Of a DNA stretch of 60,959 nt, positions 44,273 through 54,367 are shown piece after piece. The position numbers were made by a program, and so were the translations under genes. Source of the DNA: Candidatus Methylomirabilis tolerans (GTDB taxonomy: Bacteria; Methylomirabilota; Methylomirabilia; Methylomirabilales; Methylomirabilaceae); contig JAIOIU010000039.1 of NCBI GenBank assembly GCA_019912425.1, positions 1 through 60,959 of the forward strand, given 5' to 3'. The stretch's first letter is position 1; each line of letters begins with the position of its first letter. The notes beneath the pieces were generated by a model. It saw only the letters and a list, made by a program, of their open reading frames with translations, searched no databases and had not been told where the DNA came from.

Positions 44273-44698
44273 TTAGTCGCCCCTCGCCTCGGCTTTCAAT
44301 AACTCGATCAGTGCGGCAGGAGTAACAATCCGTGTAGACTTGTACCGTTTCATGGAGAGCAGACTTTTATCGCCGGTCACAAGAAAATCGACGTGACTGG
44401 CATCAGCCAGCGCGAGTAGGAAATTGTCTTTGGCCTCCGGCGCTCCTGAGGCCGAAGGTAAAGCCCGGTAAAATACGGCAAGATCGCGAAGACTCGCCGC
44501 AAGGCGACCGGCGGTGCCGGCGCGCAGTCTGGTCCGGAAGAACGGTCGGTCTGCGACTTCGCGAAGCTCCGTCAGCGACTCAGGACACGTGGCCGGCGTG
44601 CACAGGTTCTGCTCCCATGCCTCGATGATTTGCGCCGGAGCACCGCGCGACGACAGTAAGGCAGCGAGCAAGATGTTGGTATCGAGGATAACGCGCAT
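44273..44698 (-). CDS. VapC-like PIN-domain toxin
   Basis: A 141-residue PIN protein: MRVILDTNILLAALLSSRGA at the start, EAKDNFLLALADASHVDFLV in the middle and a C-terminal FLVTGDKSLLSMKRYKSTRI. All four acidic positions seem kept. It overlaps the antitoxin stop (TGATG). Confidence 0.85.
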   Translation of the reverse strand: MRVILDTNILLAALLSSRGAPAQIIEAWEQNLCTPATCPESLTELREVADRPFFRTRLRAGTAGRLAASLRDLAVFYRALPSASGAPEAKDNFLLALADASHVDFLVTGDKSLLSMKRYKSTRIVTPAALIELLKAEARGD

Positions 44699-44967
44699 CA
44701 GGACCGTTCGGCGCGCGCGCGATAGCGTTTCGCGCGGGCGTCTTCGACGGCCTCATCAATCATCTTCTGCAGCTCGCCATGTGGAACGTCAGCGAAAGCC
44801 TTGCGGGCGTCGCGGACAGTCCGGTTAAAGATGCGCCAGCGGACGGCCTCCTCGATAAATTTTGAGAGGTCGCCCTTTTTCATGCCCTGCGAACCCAGAA
44901 AGGTGCGGAGCGTAAGGTCGGTGTCCTTGGAGACCTTGATGCTCCAACGAACGGCTTCTTCCATCAT
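44698..44967 (-). CDS. Ribbon-helix-helix antitoxin
   Basis: An 89-residue protein with EAVRWSIKVSKDTDLTLRTF and KKGDLSKFIEEAVRWRIFNR, an RHH-type DNA-binding fold with a charged toxin-binding tail (EDARAKRYRARAERS). It precedes the PIN toxin. Of two adjacent ATGs either may be used. Confidence 0.7.
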   Translation of the reverse strand: MMEEAVRWSIKVSKDTDLTLRTFLGSQGMKKGDLSKFIEEAVRWRIFNRTVRDARKAFADVPHGELQKMIDEAVEDARAKRYRARAERS

Positions 44968-45316
44968 GATACCTCGATGTTTAGGTGGATATGCGCTTAT
45001 GTGGCTAATCTATACCAGATACGCGGCGAAGGAAAGAGTATTTCTTGGTTACTTGGGAAACGCAACACACCTCCAGTCGCCCGAACCGCTTGTGACAGTA
45101 GCCCTTGGAGATCGCCGCCGATCTCAATAGGCGGATCGGGTGGCAGCGGTTTTAGGGATAAAGGCCCGGTATCCGGTCGGTTGTTTAAAGTATTGTCCTG
45201 TCCTGGTGCTGGTACCAGACGTGAATAGGGTTTCTGGGCTGCCCATAGCTTGGCGTGTCTTTAGCAAGATCGGTTGGCGCCTACACAGTAAAGGCAGACT
45301 TGAATTACTCAGAAGA
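44968..45316. other. Gap with no recognised gene
   Basis: About 350 bp between the RHH antitoxin and the broken DUF2442 gene. No coding frame with recognisable motifs was found; promoters for the antitoxin unit should lie at the left end. Confidence 0.4.
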
Positions 45317-45561
45317 TTAAGCCGTGACCCGCACATTGCGGTACAAGAATTCCGGCGCAAAGTCCGCACCATTCGGCCAGACGAGCGTGTGAAATTCCGG
45401 ATGAACCATGAAGCCTTGAAGTAGCTGGGATCCCGCAGCGGTTCGAAGACCGGCCCACGCAACTCCGTGGCCAGATCGACTTCCCCGGACGTACCATCCT
45501 GAAACCGAAGCCACACAACATATCCGCCGACGTACCGAGCCTCAAGAACGTGATAATACAT
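45317..45561 (-). pseudogene. DUF2442 gene with frameshift
   Basis: The N-terminal half VLEARYVGGYVVWLRFQDGT with DLATELRGPVFEPLRDPSYF continues one frame away as FMVHPEFHTLVWPNGADFAP and YRNVRVTA, ending at TAA 45317. One base is missing near 45410-45416, and the original frame runs on into noise. Joined, it is a normal DUF2442 protein of about 82 residues. Family members sit next to toxin genes. Confidence 0.75.
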
Positions 45562-45627
45562 CGCCTCACTCCAATGGAGCGATTCGATTCAGCGGACGCC
45601 CCCGTCGAGTCAGTTCCTACCGGTTCC

Positions 45628-46515
45628 TCACTTTCGAAAGGCGTCGAAGAAACCGTCGTCAATCTCGAAGGCCACCCGGGGCGTTAGGCCGAGTTCCAGT
45701 TTCTCGAACATATCGAGAAACTTCTCACCATCAACCAACTCAATGGGGGGCACACCGTCTCGAACCGCCTCGCGGCGCGCATCAGCTGTGAAGGTACCGG
45801 TTGTCAGAATGATGCCTTTGTCGGCTCGCCCAGCCATAGCACCTCTGAAATCTCGCACATGCGCAGGGGTGACCGCCCCGCTGTAGCGTTTGCACTGGAA
45901 TAACACGCGAAAGCTTACGAATGGATTCACTTCAACAACACCGTTTCCGTCAAGACCACCATCTCCCGAGCGACCAGTAACCGTAACGTTCTGGAATCCG
46001 GATTCCCGAAGCAAGCGTTGGCACAGGCGCTCGAAGCCGGCAGCTGGCAATCCCCTCAGAATGGCGAGGAGTCGCTCACGGTGACCAGGGGCTTGGGCGG
46101 CCACTACGGCTTCCGCGGAGGACTCCTCAAGCGCCTCGCCGCTCTCGCCCGGCTTGAGTCGCGCTCTCCACTCGGCCGAAAAAGCTTGATGGACTTCCTT
46201 GAATAGCTGCAGAGCTGCGGTATGGGAGAGGGTCGTGGCGCGGCCTTTCTCTGTGAGACTCCAGATACCACGGCGCGATGAGTCGAGGAGTCCGGCCCGA
46301 GTAAGGTAGAAACGAGCCCATGCAACCTGATTGTCAAAACGGGACGAGCCGCTGGAGAGCTGCTCACTCTGCTCCTGCTCGGAGATGGCAAGCCGCGAGG
46401 CGACCACTGCCCTGACTTCGTCGGGGCTACCTGATCCGCCTAGCCCCTGCAATGCCTCAACTACTGGGCCGAAGTAACGAACGAACCGAGGTCCCTTACC
46501 GTGAACTCTTGCCAC
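45628..46515 (-). CDS. Mrr-like restriction endonuclease
   Basis: From GTG 46515 (GGGAGGAAT upstream) the product is 295 residues. An N-terminal winged-helix-like region (FVRYFGPVVEALQGLGGSGS) leads to the Mrr_cat fold: GFERLCQRLLRESGFQNVTV, catalytic GRSGDGGLDGNGVV and VLFQCKRYSGAV (D...Q-x-K). Mrr enzymes cut methylated or foreign DNA (type IV restriction). It stands apart from the McrBC-like pair of the left end. No methyltransferase is nearby, consistent with type IV. Confidence 0.8.
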   Translation of the reverse strand: MARVHGKGPRFVRYFGPVVEALQGLGGSGSPDEVRAVVASRLAISEQEQSEQLSSGSSRFDNQVAWARFYLTRAGLLDSSRRGIWSLTEKGRATTLSHTAALQLFKEVHQAFSAEWRARLKPGESGEALEESSAEAVVAAQAPGHRERLLAILRGLPAAGFERLCQRLLRESGFQNVTVTGRSGDGGLDGNGVVEVNPFVSFRVLFQCKRYSGAVTPAHVRDFRGAMAGRADKGIILTTGTFTADARREAVRDGVPPIELVDGEKFLDMFEKLELGLTPRVAFEIDDGFFDAFRK

Positions 46516-46893
46516 ACCATTCCTCCCTCGCTGTGTATCCGGCAGATGCTGGCGTTGATCAGGTTGTGAGAGTGCCCTATTACGCGGTGCAAATAACCGC
46601 CTCGATAAGCAACTGACCGATGCGAAACGACGAGATAGTCGTATCGGCTCATTCTGCGCGTGAGAAGCTCTCGGGTTCGCGGCGATTCTCTCGCCTTCAG
46701 GAAGACTTGTCAAGATTTGCCATGACTAGCCACAGGCTGACCTATTTTCCTATCGTGTTCGAAACCTAAACAGATGAAGGCTGCAACGTCCGGACATATT
46801 GTACCGAAAATCGTTCGCTGCTATAGTGTACTCATCATACGGGGCGGAAGTGCCGCAGTACAGCCTGCGGCCCCACCTCTCGAGGAGGCAGTC
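46516..46893. other. Gap with promoter and leader hairpin
   Basis: No gene recognised. The right half contains the promoter at 46799-46827 and a GCCGCAG/CTGCGGC hairpin near 46853-46872 just before the start of the next gene. Confidence 0.5.
46799..46827 (+). promoter_or_regulatory. Sigma-70-type promoter of the TumE-type pair
   Basis: TTGTAC (46799-46804) and TATAGT (46822-46827) lie 17 bp apart, about 65 bp before ATG 46894. Confidence 0.55.
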
Positions 46894-47124
46894 ATGGTTG
46901 TTGAGACTACCACGTACGACTCACCGGTTGATGCCCTGATAGCCTTGGTTCAGACCCTCGTCACGTACGAGCAGCGCTATCGGATGAACTCTGCGCAGTT
47001 CTTTGCCAAGTACCAGGACGGAAAACTGGAGGATTCAGCGGACTTTGTCGACTGGGCCGGGAATTACCAGCATTATCTTGGCCTCGTTCAGGAACTGAAG
47101 AGTCGACTGAAGTCCGTCGCATGA
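46894..47124 (+). CDS. Putative antitoxin partner of TumE-like toxin
   Basis: A 76-residue acidic helical protein starting MVVETTTYDSPVDALIALVQ after CGAGGAGG; an upstream in-frame start at 46774 has no such site. It overlaps the TumE-like gene by four bases (ATGA). Small proteins in this spot in other genomes are the antitoxin; here the role is deduced from that arrangement. Confidence 0.6.
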   Translation: MVVETTTYDSPVDALIALVQTLVTYEQRYRMNSAQFFAKYQDGKLEDSADFVDWAGNYQHYLGLVQELKSRLKSVA

Positions 47125-47507
47125 GCCTCCTCCGTGACTATCTTGCGCTAATTCAGCAAGCAGTCCGTACCCTTTCCGGCATTCATATCGAGGTGTATCG
47201 GGAACAACTTTTTACGCCCACCAGAGCCACTCTACAGATCAGGTTCCGTCTGGCGGATGACTCCCTCCTTGAAATCAGTGAGACGCTCGTAGTGGAGGCA
47301 GGCGCACTTGTGTGGCTGAGCTATCGTTACCACTGGCAGGCTGCAACCGGCACTGCGTTCATACGCTACGACAATGCCCCTCATCATCCGGAGCTCGAGA
47401 CGTTTCCCCACCACAAGCACCTGCGGGAGTCGGTGATAGCCTCTCAACGGCCGGCACTCCCTGATTTCTTCGGTGAGATCCAACGTCGTCTCTCCGGGCG
47501 TGACTGA
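47121..47507 (+). CDS. TumE-family toxin (DUF6516)
   Basis: A 128-residue protein. TLQIRFRLADDSLLEISETL, LVWLSYRYHWQAATGTAFIR then HHPELETFPHHKHLRES match the DUF6516/TumE toxin fold, with the conserved Y-x-Y-x-W and FPHHKH elements. It is coupled to the small gene upstream. Toxicity is expected from the family but not shown. Confidence 0.75.
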   Translation: MSLLRDYLALIQQAVRTLSGIHIEVYREQLFTPTRATLQIRFRLADDSLLEISETLVVEAGALVWLSYRYHWQAATGTAFIRYDNAPHHPELETFPHHKHLRESVIASQRPALPDFFGEIQRRLSGRD

Positions 47508-49269
<1,762 letters not shown>

Positions 49270-49288
49270 GTGAGAAGGGAGGAACAGT

Positions 49289-49711
49289 ATGCGAATCACC
49301 CAAGGTACGTTCTCGTTCCTGGCTGATCTGACCGACGACCAGATCAGAAAGCAGGTAGAGTATGCATTGAACAATAAATGGGCCGTCAGTGTCGAGTTTA
49401 CGGATGACCCGCATCCCCGCAATACGTTCTGGGAAATGTGGGGGTTGCCGATGTTCGACCTGGAAGACCCGGCGGGGGTCATGTATGAGATCGATGCTTG
49501 CCGCAAGGCCTATCCCAACCACTATATCAAGGTGAACGCCTTCGACCATAACAAAGGCTGGGAAACCATCCGTCTGTCGTTCATTATCCACCGGCCGCCG
49601 CATGAGCCGGGCTTTGGCCTTGTGCGCCAGGAAGTCAAAGGCCGCACCGTCAACTATGTCGTGCACAGCTATGCTACCGACAAGCCGGAAGGCGCGCGGT
49701 ATACGGACTGA
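49289..49711 (+). CDS. cbbS: RuBisCO small subunit, red type
   Basis: A 140-residue small subunit starting [20 protein letters not shown], with [20 protein letters not shown] and the long C-terminal hairpin extension ([20 protein letters not shown]) that distinguishes red-type (IC/ID) enzymes. It completes the L8S8 complex. It starts after GGGAGGAA. Confidence 0.96.
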   Translation: MRITQGTFSFLADLTDDQIRKQVEYALNNKWAVSVEFTDDPHPRNTFWEMWGLPMFDLEDPAGVMYEIDACRKAYPNHYIKVNAFDHNKGWETIRLSFIIHRPPHEPGFGLVRQEVKGRTVNYVVHSYATDKPEGARYTD

Positions 49712-49735
49712 GCACCGATCGAACATTATGATTAT

Positions 49736-49773
49736 GGGAGAGGGAGGGGGTAGAAAACCCCCCTCTCCTCCCC
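49736..49773 (+). terminator. Hairpin between cbbS and cbbX
   Basis: GGGAGAGGGAGGGGG is followed, after TAGAAAA, by CCCCCCTCTCCTCCC, forming a stem of about 15 bp with a mismatch. It has no U-run, so it could act as a partial terminator or a 3-prime stabiliser that makes cbbLS more abundant than cbbX. Confidence 0.6.
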
Positions 49774-49830
49774 ACACTGTGCGGTCCCGTGTAAACGTTG
49801 TGAAGATCGCCAGGTGAAGCGAGGAAGTCG

Positions 49831-50793
49831 ATGAGTGACGCGAACGTCGAACAGATTTCCGAAGAGAATGCCCCGTCCGAACTCTCTGACGATGCGCCGG
49901 TAGATCTTGATACTGTCTTTCGTGATTCCCAGATTCAGGAGATCCTTGATAAGCTTGACCGGGAACTGGTCGGTCTGCAGCCGATTAAGACCCGAATCCG
50001 AGAAATCGCAGCCTTGTTGCTCGTCGATAGGGTGCGGAAAAGCCTGGGGCTCATGTCAGGCCCGCCCAGCCTCCATATGTGCTTTACCGGCAATCCCGGT
50101 ACAGGCAAGACTACCGTCGCGATGCGGATGGCCGAGATTCTGCACCGCCTGGGTTACATCCGTAAGTGCAACTTGGCGGCGGTCACGCGGGACGATCTCG
50201 TAGGCCAATACATCGGACACACCGCGCCGAAGACCAAAGAGGTCTTGAAAAGAGCGATGGGCGGCGTGCTGTTTATTGACGAAGCCTATTATCTCTACCG
50301 TTCCGAGAATGAGCGTGATTACGGCCAGGAGTCGATCGAGATCCTGCTCCAGGTTATGGAGAATCAGCGAGAGGACCTTGTCGTCATCCTGGCCGGCTAC
50401 AAGGACCGCATGGAAACATTCTTCCAGGGCAATCCGGGGATGTCCTCCCGCGTCGCGCATCACCTGGATTTTCCGAACTACTCGGCGGAAGAGCTGATCG
50501 CAATCGCCAAGCTGATGTTGGAGAAGCAACAATACCGTTTCAGCCCAGACGCTGAAAAGGTCTTTTATGAATATCTTCTCAAGCGCATGAAGCTGCCCAA
50601 CTTCGCCAATGCCCGCAGTGTGCGGAATGCCCTTGATCGGGCCCGTCTGCGTCAGGCCAATCGCCTGTTCGCACAGCACAAAGACACGCTGACGAAAAAG
50701 GATCTGGTCACGATTGAGGCCGAAGATATCCTTGTCAGTCGTGTATTCAAGGATAATCAGCCGGATTCCAATCAGACAGCAGATCACGAGTAG
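49831..50793 (+). CDS. cbbX: Red-type RuBisCO activase CbbX
   Basis: A 320-residue AAA+ protein with Walker [21 protein letters not shown] (near residue 86), Walker [21 protein letters not shown] and pore loop [20 protein letters not shown]. CbbX pulls on the C-terminus of the large subunit to release inhibitory sugar phosphates. It directly follows the matching red-type RuBisCO genes, and its stop is four bases before the next start. Confidence 0.95.
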   Translation: MSDANVEQISEENAPSELSDDAPVDLDTVFRDSQIQEILDKLDRELVGLQPIKTRIREIAALLLVDRVRKSLGLMSGPPSLHMCFTGNPGTGKTTVAMRMAEILHRLGYIRKCNLAAVTRDDLVGQYIGHTAPKTKEVLKRAMGGVLFIDEAYYLYRSENERDYGQESIEILLQVMENQREDLVVILAGYKDRMETFFQGNPGMSSRVAHHLDFPNYSAEELIAIAKLMLEKQQYRFSPDAEKVFYEYLLKRMKLPNFANARSVRNALDRARLRQANRLFAQHKDTLTKKDLVTIEAEDILVSRVFKDNQPDSNQTADHE

Positions 50794-50797
50794 CGCG

Positions 50798-52294
50798 ATG
50801 ATCGATATCGCGACCCGCCCCCGCATCCCCCGGTGCATGAGCACCCAGCATCCGGACAACGTCACCGTCCCCTTCTTCGCCCAAGGACCTGTGATGGAGG
50901 GGATGGACGAAATCCGGGAGGCTTACTACGCCTTCTCTCATTTAGGCTGCGATGAGCAGATGTGGGACTTCGAGGGGAAGGAGGTCGATGACTTCGTCGT
51001 CGAAAAGCTCCTGACGACCTACGAGGGGTTTTTCAGGGCGTTTCCCCTGGGACAGGAGATGTTCCTGACCTTACGAGTTCCAAACCCTGCGGTGGAAAAA
51101 TCGCAGGGGAAAATCCTCCTTGAAGTTCTCCAGGGAATCCCCAGAGCCAACGACGTAGCCCGCCTTTTCTATGGGGAGGATGTCGCCCCCATCTTCGAAA
51201 TCATCTTCCCCATGACCACCTCGGCGGAGGAACTGAACCGTGTGCACCGGTACTATCAGGTCTTCGTCACGGGGAAGGGGGAGGCGGTCATGACCCCCGG
51301 TGATATTCCTCTCAAAGAGTGGATTGGCGAGTTCCACCCCGCCGCAATTCAGATCATCCCCTTAATCGAGGATAAGGAGTCGCTGCTTCAGGCCGATGCC
51401 ATCGTCCGGGCCTACCTACAGGGGAAGGACCTCCCGTATCAGCGCGTCTTCCTGGCCCGCTCCGATCCCGCCTTGAACTATGGCAGCCTGGCGGCCAGAC
51501 TCCTGATCAAGGTGGCCTTGAGCCGCCTGGACAGCCTGGAGCAGGAGCTTGGCATCCCCATTTATCCGATCTTCGGGGCCGGCAGCGCCCCGTTTCGGGG
51601 TAACTTCCGACCTGACACCGTGGAACGAAACCTGGCTGAGCATCCGAGCGTTCAGACGTTTACGATCCAGTCAGCCTTCAAATACGACCATCCGGCTCCT
51701 GCGATCATCCAGGCCATCGAGACCTTGAAGAGTACGCCCAGAAGGCGCGCCCAGCCGATAGAGCCGGAGGGGAAGATCCTCGATCTGATTGAGCGAATCT
51801 CCGCGTGCTACCAGCGCCAAGTGAGAGCAATCGCCCCCCTGCTAAATGACGTCGCCCCAGCCGTTCCCCGGCGACGGATGCGGAAGCTCCACATCGGTCT
51901 GTTCGGCTACAGTCGGAGCATCGGCGGAATCTCGCTTCCCAGAGCCATCTCCTTCTGTGCCGCTCTCTACTCCCTGGGCCTTCCACCTGAGATTCTCGGC
52001 CTCTCCTGTCTCGACCAGAATGACCTGGCCCTTCTGAGGGAGGTCGATCCGGGGTTCGAAGCCGACATCGGTGATGCCCTCCAGTATCTGAACGATGAGG
52101 TGTACACCTTCCTCCCCTCCACCGAAGCAGAAGAAATTCGGAGGACCATCAGACTCTTCCACCTTCCCCTCCCTCCGGATCATGCCCACCGGGAAATCAC
52201 GGCGACGATCATCAGGCGGGTTGGGAAGGGACACAGCAAGGACCTCGGCGATCTCATCCTCCGGGCGGCCTGGATACGAAAGTTTCTCGGCTGA
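50798..52294 (+). CDS. ppcA: Archaeal-type phosphoenolpyruvate carboxylase
   Basis: From ATG 50798 the enzyme has 498 residues, half the size of bacterial Ppc and typical of the archaeal (PEPCase-2) type. Motifs: CMSTQHPDNVTVPFFAQGPV at the start, MWDFEGKEVDDFVVEKLLTT, FAPIFEIIFPMTTSAEELNR-like region, FLARSDPALNYGSLAARLLI and FGAGSAPFRGNFRP for bicarbonate/PEP binding. It converts PEP to oxaloacetate. It follows cbbX at four bases, implying one operon. Archaeal-type genes occur in some bacteria. Confidence 0.92.
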   Translation: MIDIATRPRIPRCMSTQHPDNVTVPFFAQGPVMEGMDEIREAYYAFSHLGCDEQMWDFEGKEVDDFVVEKLLTTYEGFFRAFPLGQEMFLTLRVPNPAVEKSQGKILLEVLQGIPRANDVARLFYGEDVAPIFEIIFPMTTSAEELNRVHRYYQVFVTGKGEAVMTPGDIPLKEWIGEFHPAAIQIIPLIEDKESLLQADAIVRAYLQGKDLPYQRVFLARSDPALNYGSLAARLLIKVALSRLDSLEQELGIPIYPIFGAGSAPFRGNFRPDTVERNLAEHPSVQTFTIQSAFKYDHPAPAIIQAIETLKSTPRRRAQPIEPEGKILDLIERISACYQRQVRAIAPLLNDVAPAVPRRRMRKLHIGLFGYSRSIGGISLPRAISFCAALYSLGLPPEILGLSCLDQNDLALLREVDPGFEADIGDALQYLNDEVYTFLPSTEAEEIRRTIRLFHLPLPPDHAHREITATIIRRVGKGHSKDLGDLILRAAWIRKFLG

Positions 52295-52330
52295 AGAGGG
52301 CGGCATTGAGGCAACGGTCAATAAATTCAG

Positions 52331-52960
52331 ATGATCTCCGCACGGGAAACACTCGAACGCCTTCGTGAGGGAAACCGCCGTTTCGCCTCGAACGTGCGGA
52401 GTCTAGATACGCTTCTGAGCCAGACCAGACGTGGTGAGCTCCAGACAGGTCAGCGGCCTGTTGCAATCGTACTTGGTTGTTCAGATTCACGTGTCCCAGC
52501 AGAGATCGTATTCGACCAGGGGCTCGGCGATCTCTTCGTCATCCGGGTTGCCGGCAATATCGTCGCCCCGTGCCTGGTCGGAAGTGTCGAGTTCGCTGCT
52601 GCTCAGTTTGGAACACGTCTGGTAGTTGTACTTGGCCATTCCCGGTGCAGCGCTATTCTGGCCACATTAGAGGCGCTGAGGCAGCCTACGATGATCCATT
52701 CCCACAATCTGTACTCCATCATCGATCATATCCGCCCGTCAGTCGAGATCCTCCTCAGCGCTGAACTCCAGCACGATACGAACGACCTTATTCGAGATGC
52801 GGTTCGGGCTAACGTCCTCGCCTCTGCCAACCACCTGCGGCACGGCTCTGAGCTTCTTGAGAAGCTAATCCTCAATGACGGCCTCGTTGTCGTTGGCGCT
52901 GAGTACTCCCTCGAGACAGGTCTGGTTGAATTCTTTGATGGCGTACCGGATGCCGACTGA
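52331..52960 (+). CDS. can: Beta-carbonic anhydrase
   Basis: A 209-residue beta-class enzyme. VLGCSDSRVPAEIVFDQGLG carries Cys and Asp-Arg of the zinc site (near residue 50), RVAGNIV the next motif, and VLGHSRCSAI the histidine and second cysteine. It interconverts CO2 and bicarbonate, giving CO2 to RuBisCO or bicarbonate to the PEP carboxylase directly upstream. It starts 36 bp after ppcA. Confidence 0.94.
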   Translation: MISARETLERLREGNRRFASNVRSLDTLLSQTRRGELQTGQRPVAIVLGCSDSRVPAEIVFDQGLGDLFVIRVAGNIVAPCLVGSVEFAAAQFGTRLVVVLGHSRCSAILATLEALRQPTMIHSHNLYSIIDHIRPSVEILLSAELQHDTNDLIRDAVRANVLASANHLRHGSELLEKLILNDGLVVVGAEYSLETGLVEFFDGVPDAD

Positions 52961-53034
52961 CTCCTGATCGTCCTTGCGCAGCGCTGAAGCACCGCAATGC
53001 GCGCAGACCGGCATCGGCATTTTCGCGTGATGGC

Positions 53035-53115
53035 ATGATCTAAATGTCATATCCATGGTGGCGCAAGGATAGCCGTGGGCGGCCAGCGCATCGGCGCCGA
53101 CGAGAAGGAATCTAA
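53035..53115 (-). pseudogene. Nucleotidyltransferase remnant
   Basis: VDEKVRFLLVGADALAAHGY followed by PCATMDM is the N-terminal motif of MNT/AbiEii-type nucleotidyltransferases (normally ...LVGAYALAAHGYPRATGDIDI...). The second catalytic aspartate pair is lost and homology stops after about 25 residues. The adjacent small gene upstream is its usual neighbour. Confidence 0.55.
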
Positions 53116-53273
53116 CTTTCTCGTCGACTAAGGCGTGTCACATGTCTCTGTAGTCTTCGTTCAGCATCGTGTCGCCTGCTCAGGGACGCGACTTCCCTGG
53201 TCAGCGGCCAGACCAGTCCAATCCGTTCCGCGGGAGTTCCCGGAACGGGAGCCTCTTTCCGCCGGTCGGCCAT
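53112..53273 (-). CDS. Small protein next to nucleotidyltransferase remnant
   Basis: About 53 residues from ATG 53273: MADRRKEAPVPGTPAERIGL then VWPLTREVASLSRRHDAERR. I recall this pattern as a small conserved protein placed before MNT-type nucleotidyltransferases, so it may be an antitoxin that outlived its toxin. The frame stays open upstream to 53417. Assignment is weak. Confidence 0.4.
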   Translation of the reverse strand: MADRRKEAPVPGTPAERIGLVWPLTREVASLSRRHDAERRLQRHVTRLSRRES

Positions 53274-53536
53274 CCGGTATGTGGCTGTACGTGGCTTGTT
53301 CATGGGGTCACAATACGCTTCCGGCAAAAGGGAACAACCCCTGACCGCACATCCAAACGCACCGTTCAGAGGGAGCGAAACCATCGCGCCTTGGCTTCTA
53401 GCGTTTCCTCCGCCCAATCATGGGTCACCGCTTGCTCTCTTTTCATGCAGCCACCTTAGCAGAAATAGGCGTCCGTTTTCAATTGCAGAGCGTCCCTAAT
53501 GAGCAGCGCTTTTTAGCGTCCGCTCAAGTAGGTTGG
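53274..53536. other. Gap, no gene recognised
   Basis: No protein motif, tRNA or strong hairpin seen. It lies between the decayed toxin genes and the HigBA-like pair. Confidence 0.4.
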
Positions 53537-53797
53537 TTATGCCGCGGCTTTGCCGGGAAGCTCCCAACCCGGGAATACCAGCACACCGGGGTGACACTTG
53601 AGTGCCCTGGCGAGCACTTTCGCCCGTTCAACCCCCAGACGGACTCGATCGTTCTCAATGGCCGAGATGGTGGGCTGGGGAATTCCGGTAAGGCTGGAGA
53701 GCCGGCTTTGGCTCAGCTCCTGAAGTTCGCGAAGAATCCGTACCGATTCGCCGACCGACACCTCGATACGCTTTTTTGCGGGACGGTAATCTTTCAT
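53537..53797 (-). CDS. higA: XRE-family HTH antitoxin (HigA-like)
   Basis: From ATG 53797 the product is 86 residues, starting MKDYRPAKKRIEVSVGESVR. A helix-turn-helix is clear: LRELQELSQSRLSSLTGIPQ, then PTISAIENDRVRLGVERAKV. The toxin gene precedes it, the reversed order typical for HigBA. Its start overlaps or abuts the toxin stop (53799). Confidence 0.8.
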   Translation of the reverse strand: MKDYRPAKKRIEVSVGESVRILRELQELSQSRLSSLTGIPQPTISAIENDRVRLGVERAKVLARALKCHPGVLVFPGWELPGKAAA

Positions 53798-53798
53798 T

Positions 53799-54080
53799 TC
53801 ACGGCCTCCGATAGTCATGTGCGGTTATCGAAGCGACTTGGAACAGCAGCTTTCCAGGAACCACGCGATAAATGACACGCCACTGAAGTCCAAGCCGGCA
53901 AGACCGGTATCCGCACCACTCACCCGATAATGCCTCATCGCGAAAACTCCGAATCAGGCGAAGTCCCGGCGGACCGGATATTGTCGCGATATCTTTCCAT
54001 TTCTCATACCGCTTCAGAATGTCCTTTGGGATCGACGCCACCTGTTTGTCTACACGGCGGTGCTCCTCGATGCGCCTCAT
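53799..54080 (-). CDS. higB: RelE/HigB-family toxin
   Basis: A 93-residue RelE-fold toxin: MRRIEEHRRVDKQVASIPKD, GPPGLRLIRSFRDEALSGEW, SCRLGLQWRVIYRVVPGKLL and ASITAHDYRR. It is first of a toxin-antitoxin operon. The predicted promoter puts the transcription start at or within two bases of the ATG, so the mRNA may have no leader. Confidence 0.85.
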   Translation of the reverse strand: MRRIEEHRRVDKQVASIPKDILKRYEKWKDIATISGPPGLRLIRSFRDEALSGEWCGYRSCRLGLQWRVIYRVVPGKLLFQVASITAHDYRRP

Positions 54081-54115
54081 ACCATATTATGTGTATACCT
54101 TATATGGTATGTCAA
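54079..54115 (-). promoter_or_regulatory. HigBA promoter with overlapping operator
   Basis: On the minus strand TTGACA (54115-54110) and CATAAT (54091-54086) have an 18-bp spacer. ATACCATAT and ATATGGTAT form a perfect 9-bp inverted repeat (54079-54087 and 54102-54110) that spans the -10 and spacer. The HTH antitoxin could bind there. The toxin ATG is at 54080, six bases after the -10. Confidence 0.7.
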
Positions 54116-54126
54116 CCGGATTATTA

Positions 54127-54206
54127 GCGCGAATCGGGATAGGGAGGGGCCTCACGACCCCTCTCCTCCCACACCACCGTACATACGGATCACGTATACG
54201 GCGATT
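54127..54206 (-). mobile_element. Group II intron 3-prime end remnant
   Basis: On the minus strand CCGTATACG, loop, CGTATGTACGG folds as a domain-V-like hairpin: CCGTA pairs with TACGG, then TACG with CGTA with a two-base bulge. GGTGGTGTGGGAGG and a GGGGTC/GGCCCC hairpin follow, then CCTATCCCGATT, as at the end of bacterial group II introns. No reverse transcriptase gene remains, so only the tail is left. Confidence 0.45.
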
Positions 54207-54367
54207 CGGCAGATTCAGTGGGCAAGCTGTCCCTCACCCAGGGTCGGTAGACCCAGCGCCGCAAAGTACCGCGCGGGTAACGACCAAGGTAACCGGGCGG
54301 CAGCCAGCGACCTTTGATTACGGAAAACGCGCCAACCGCCGCTCCGGTTGACCGCCTTGTTCGCTGC

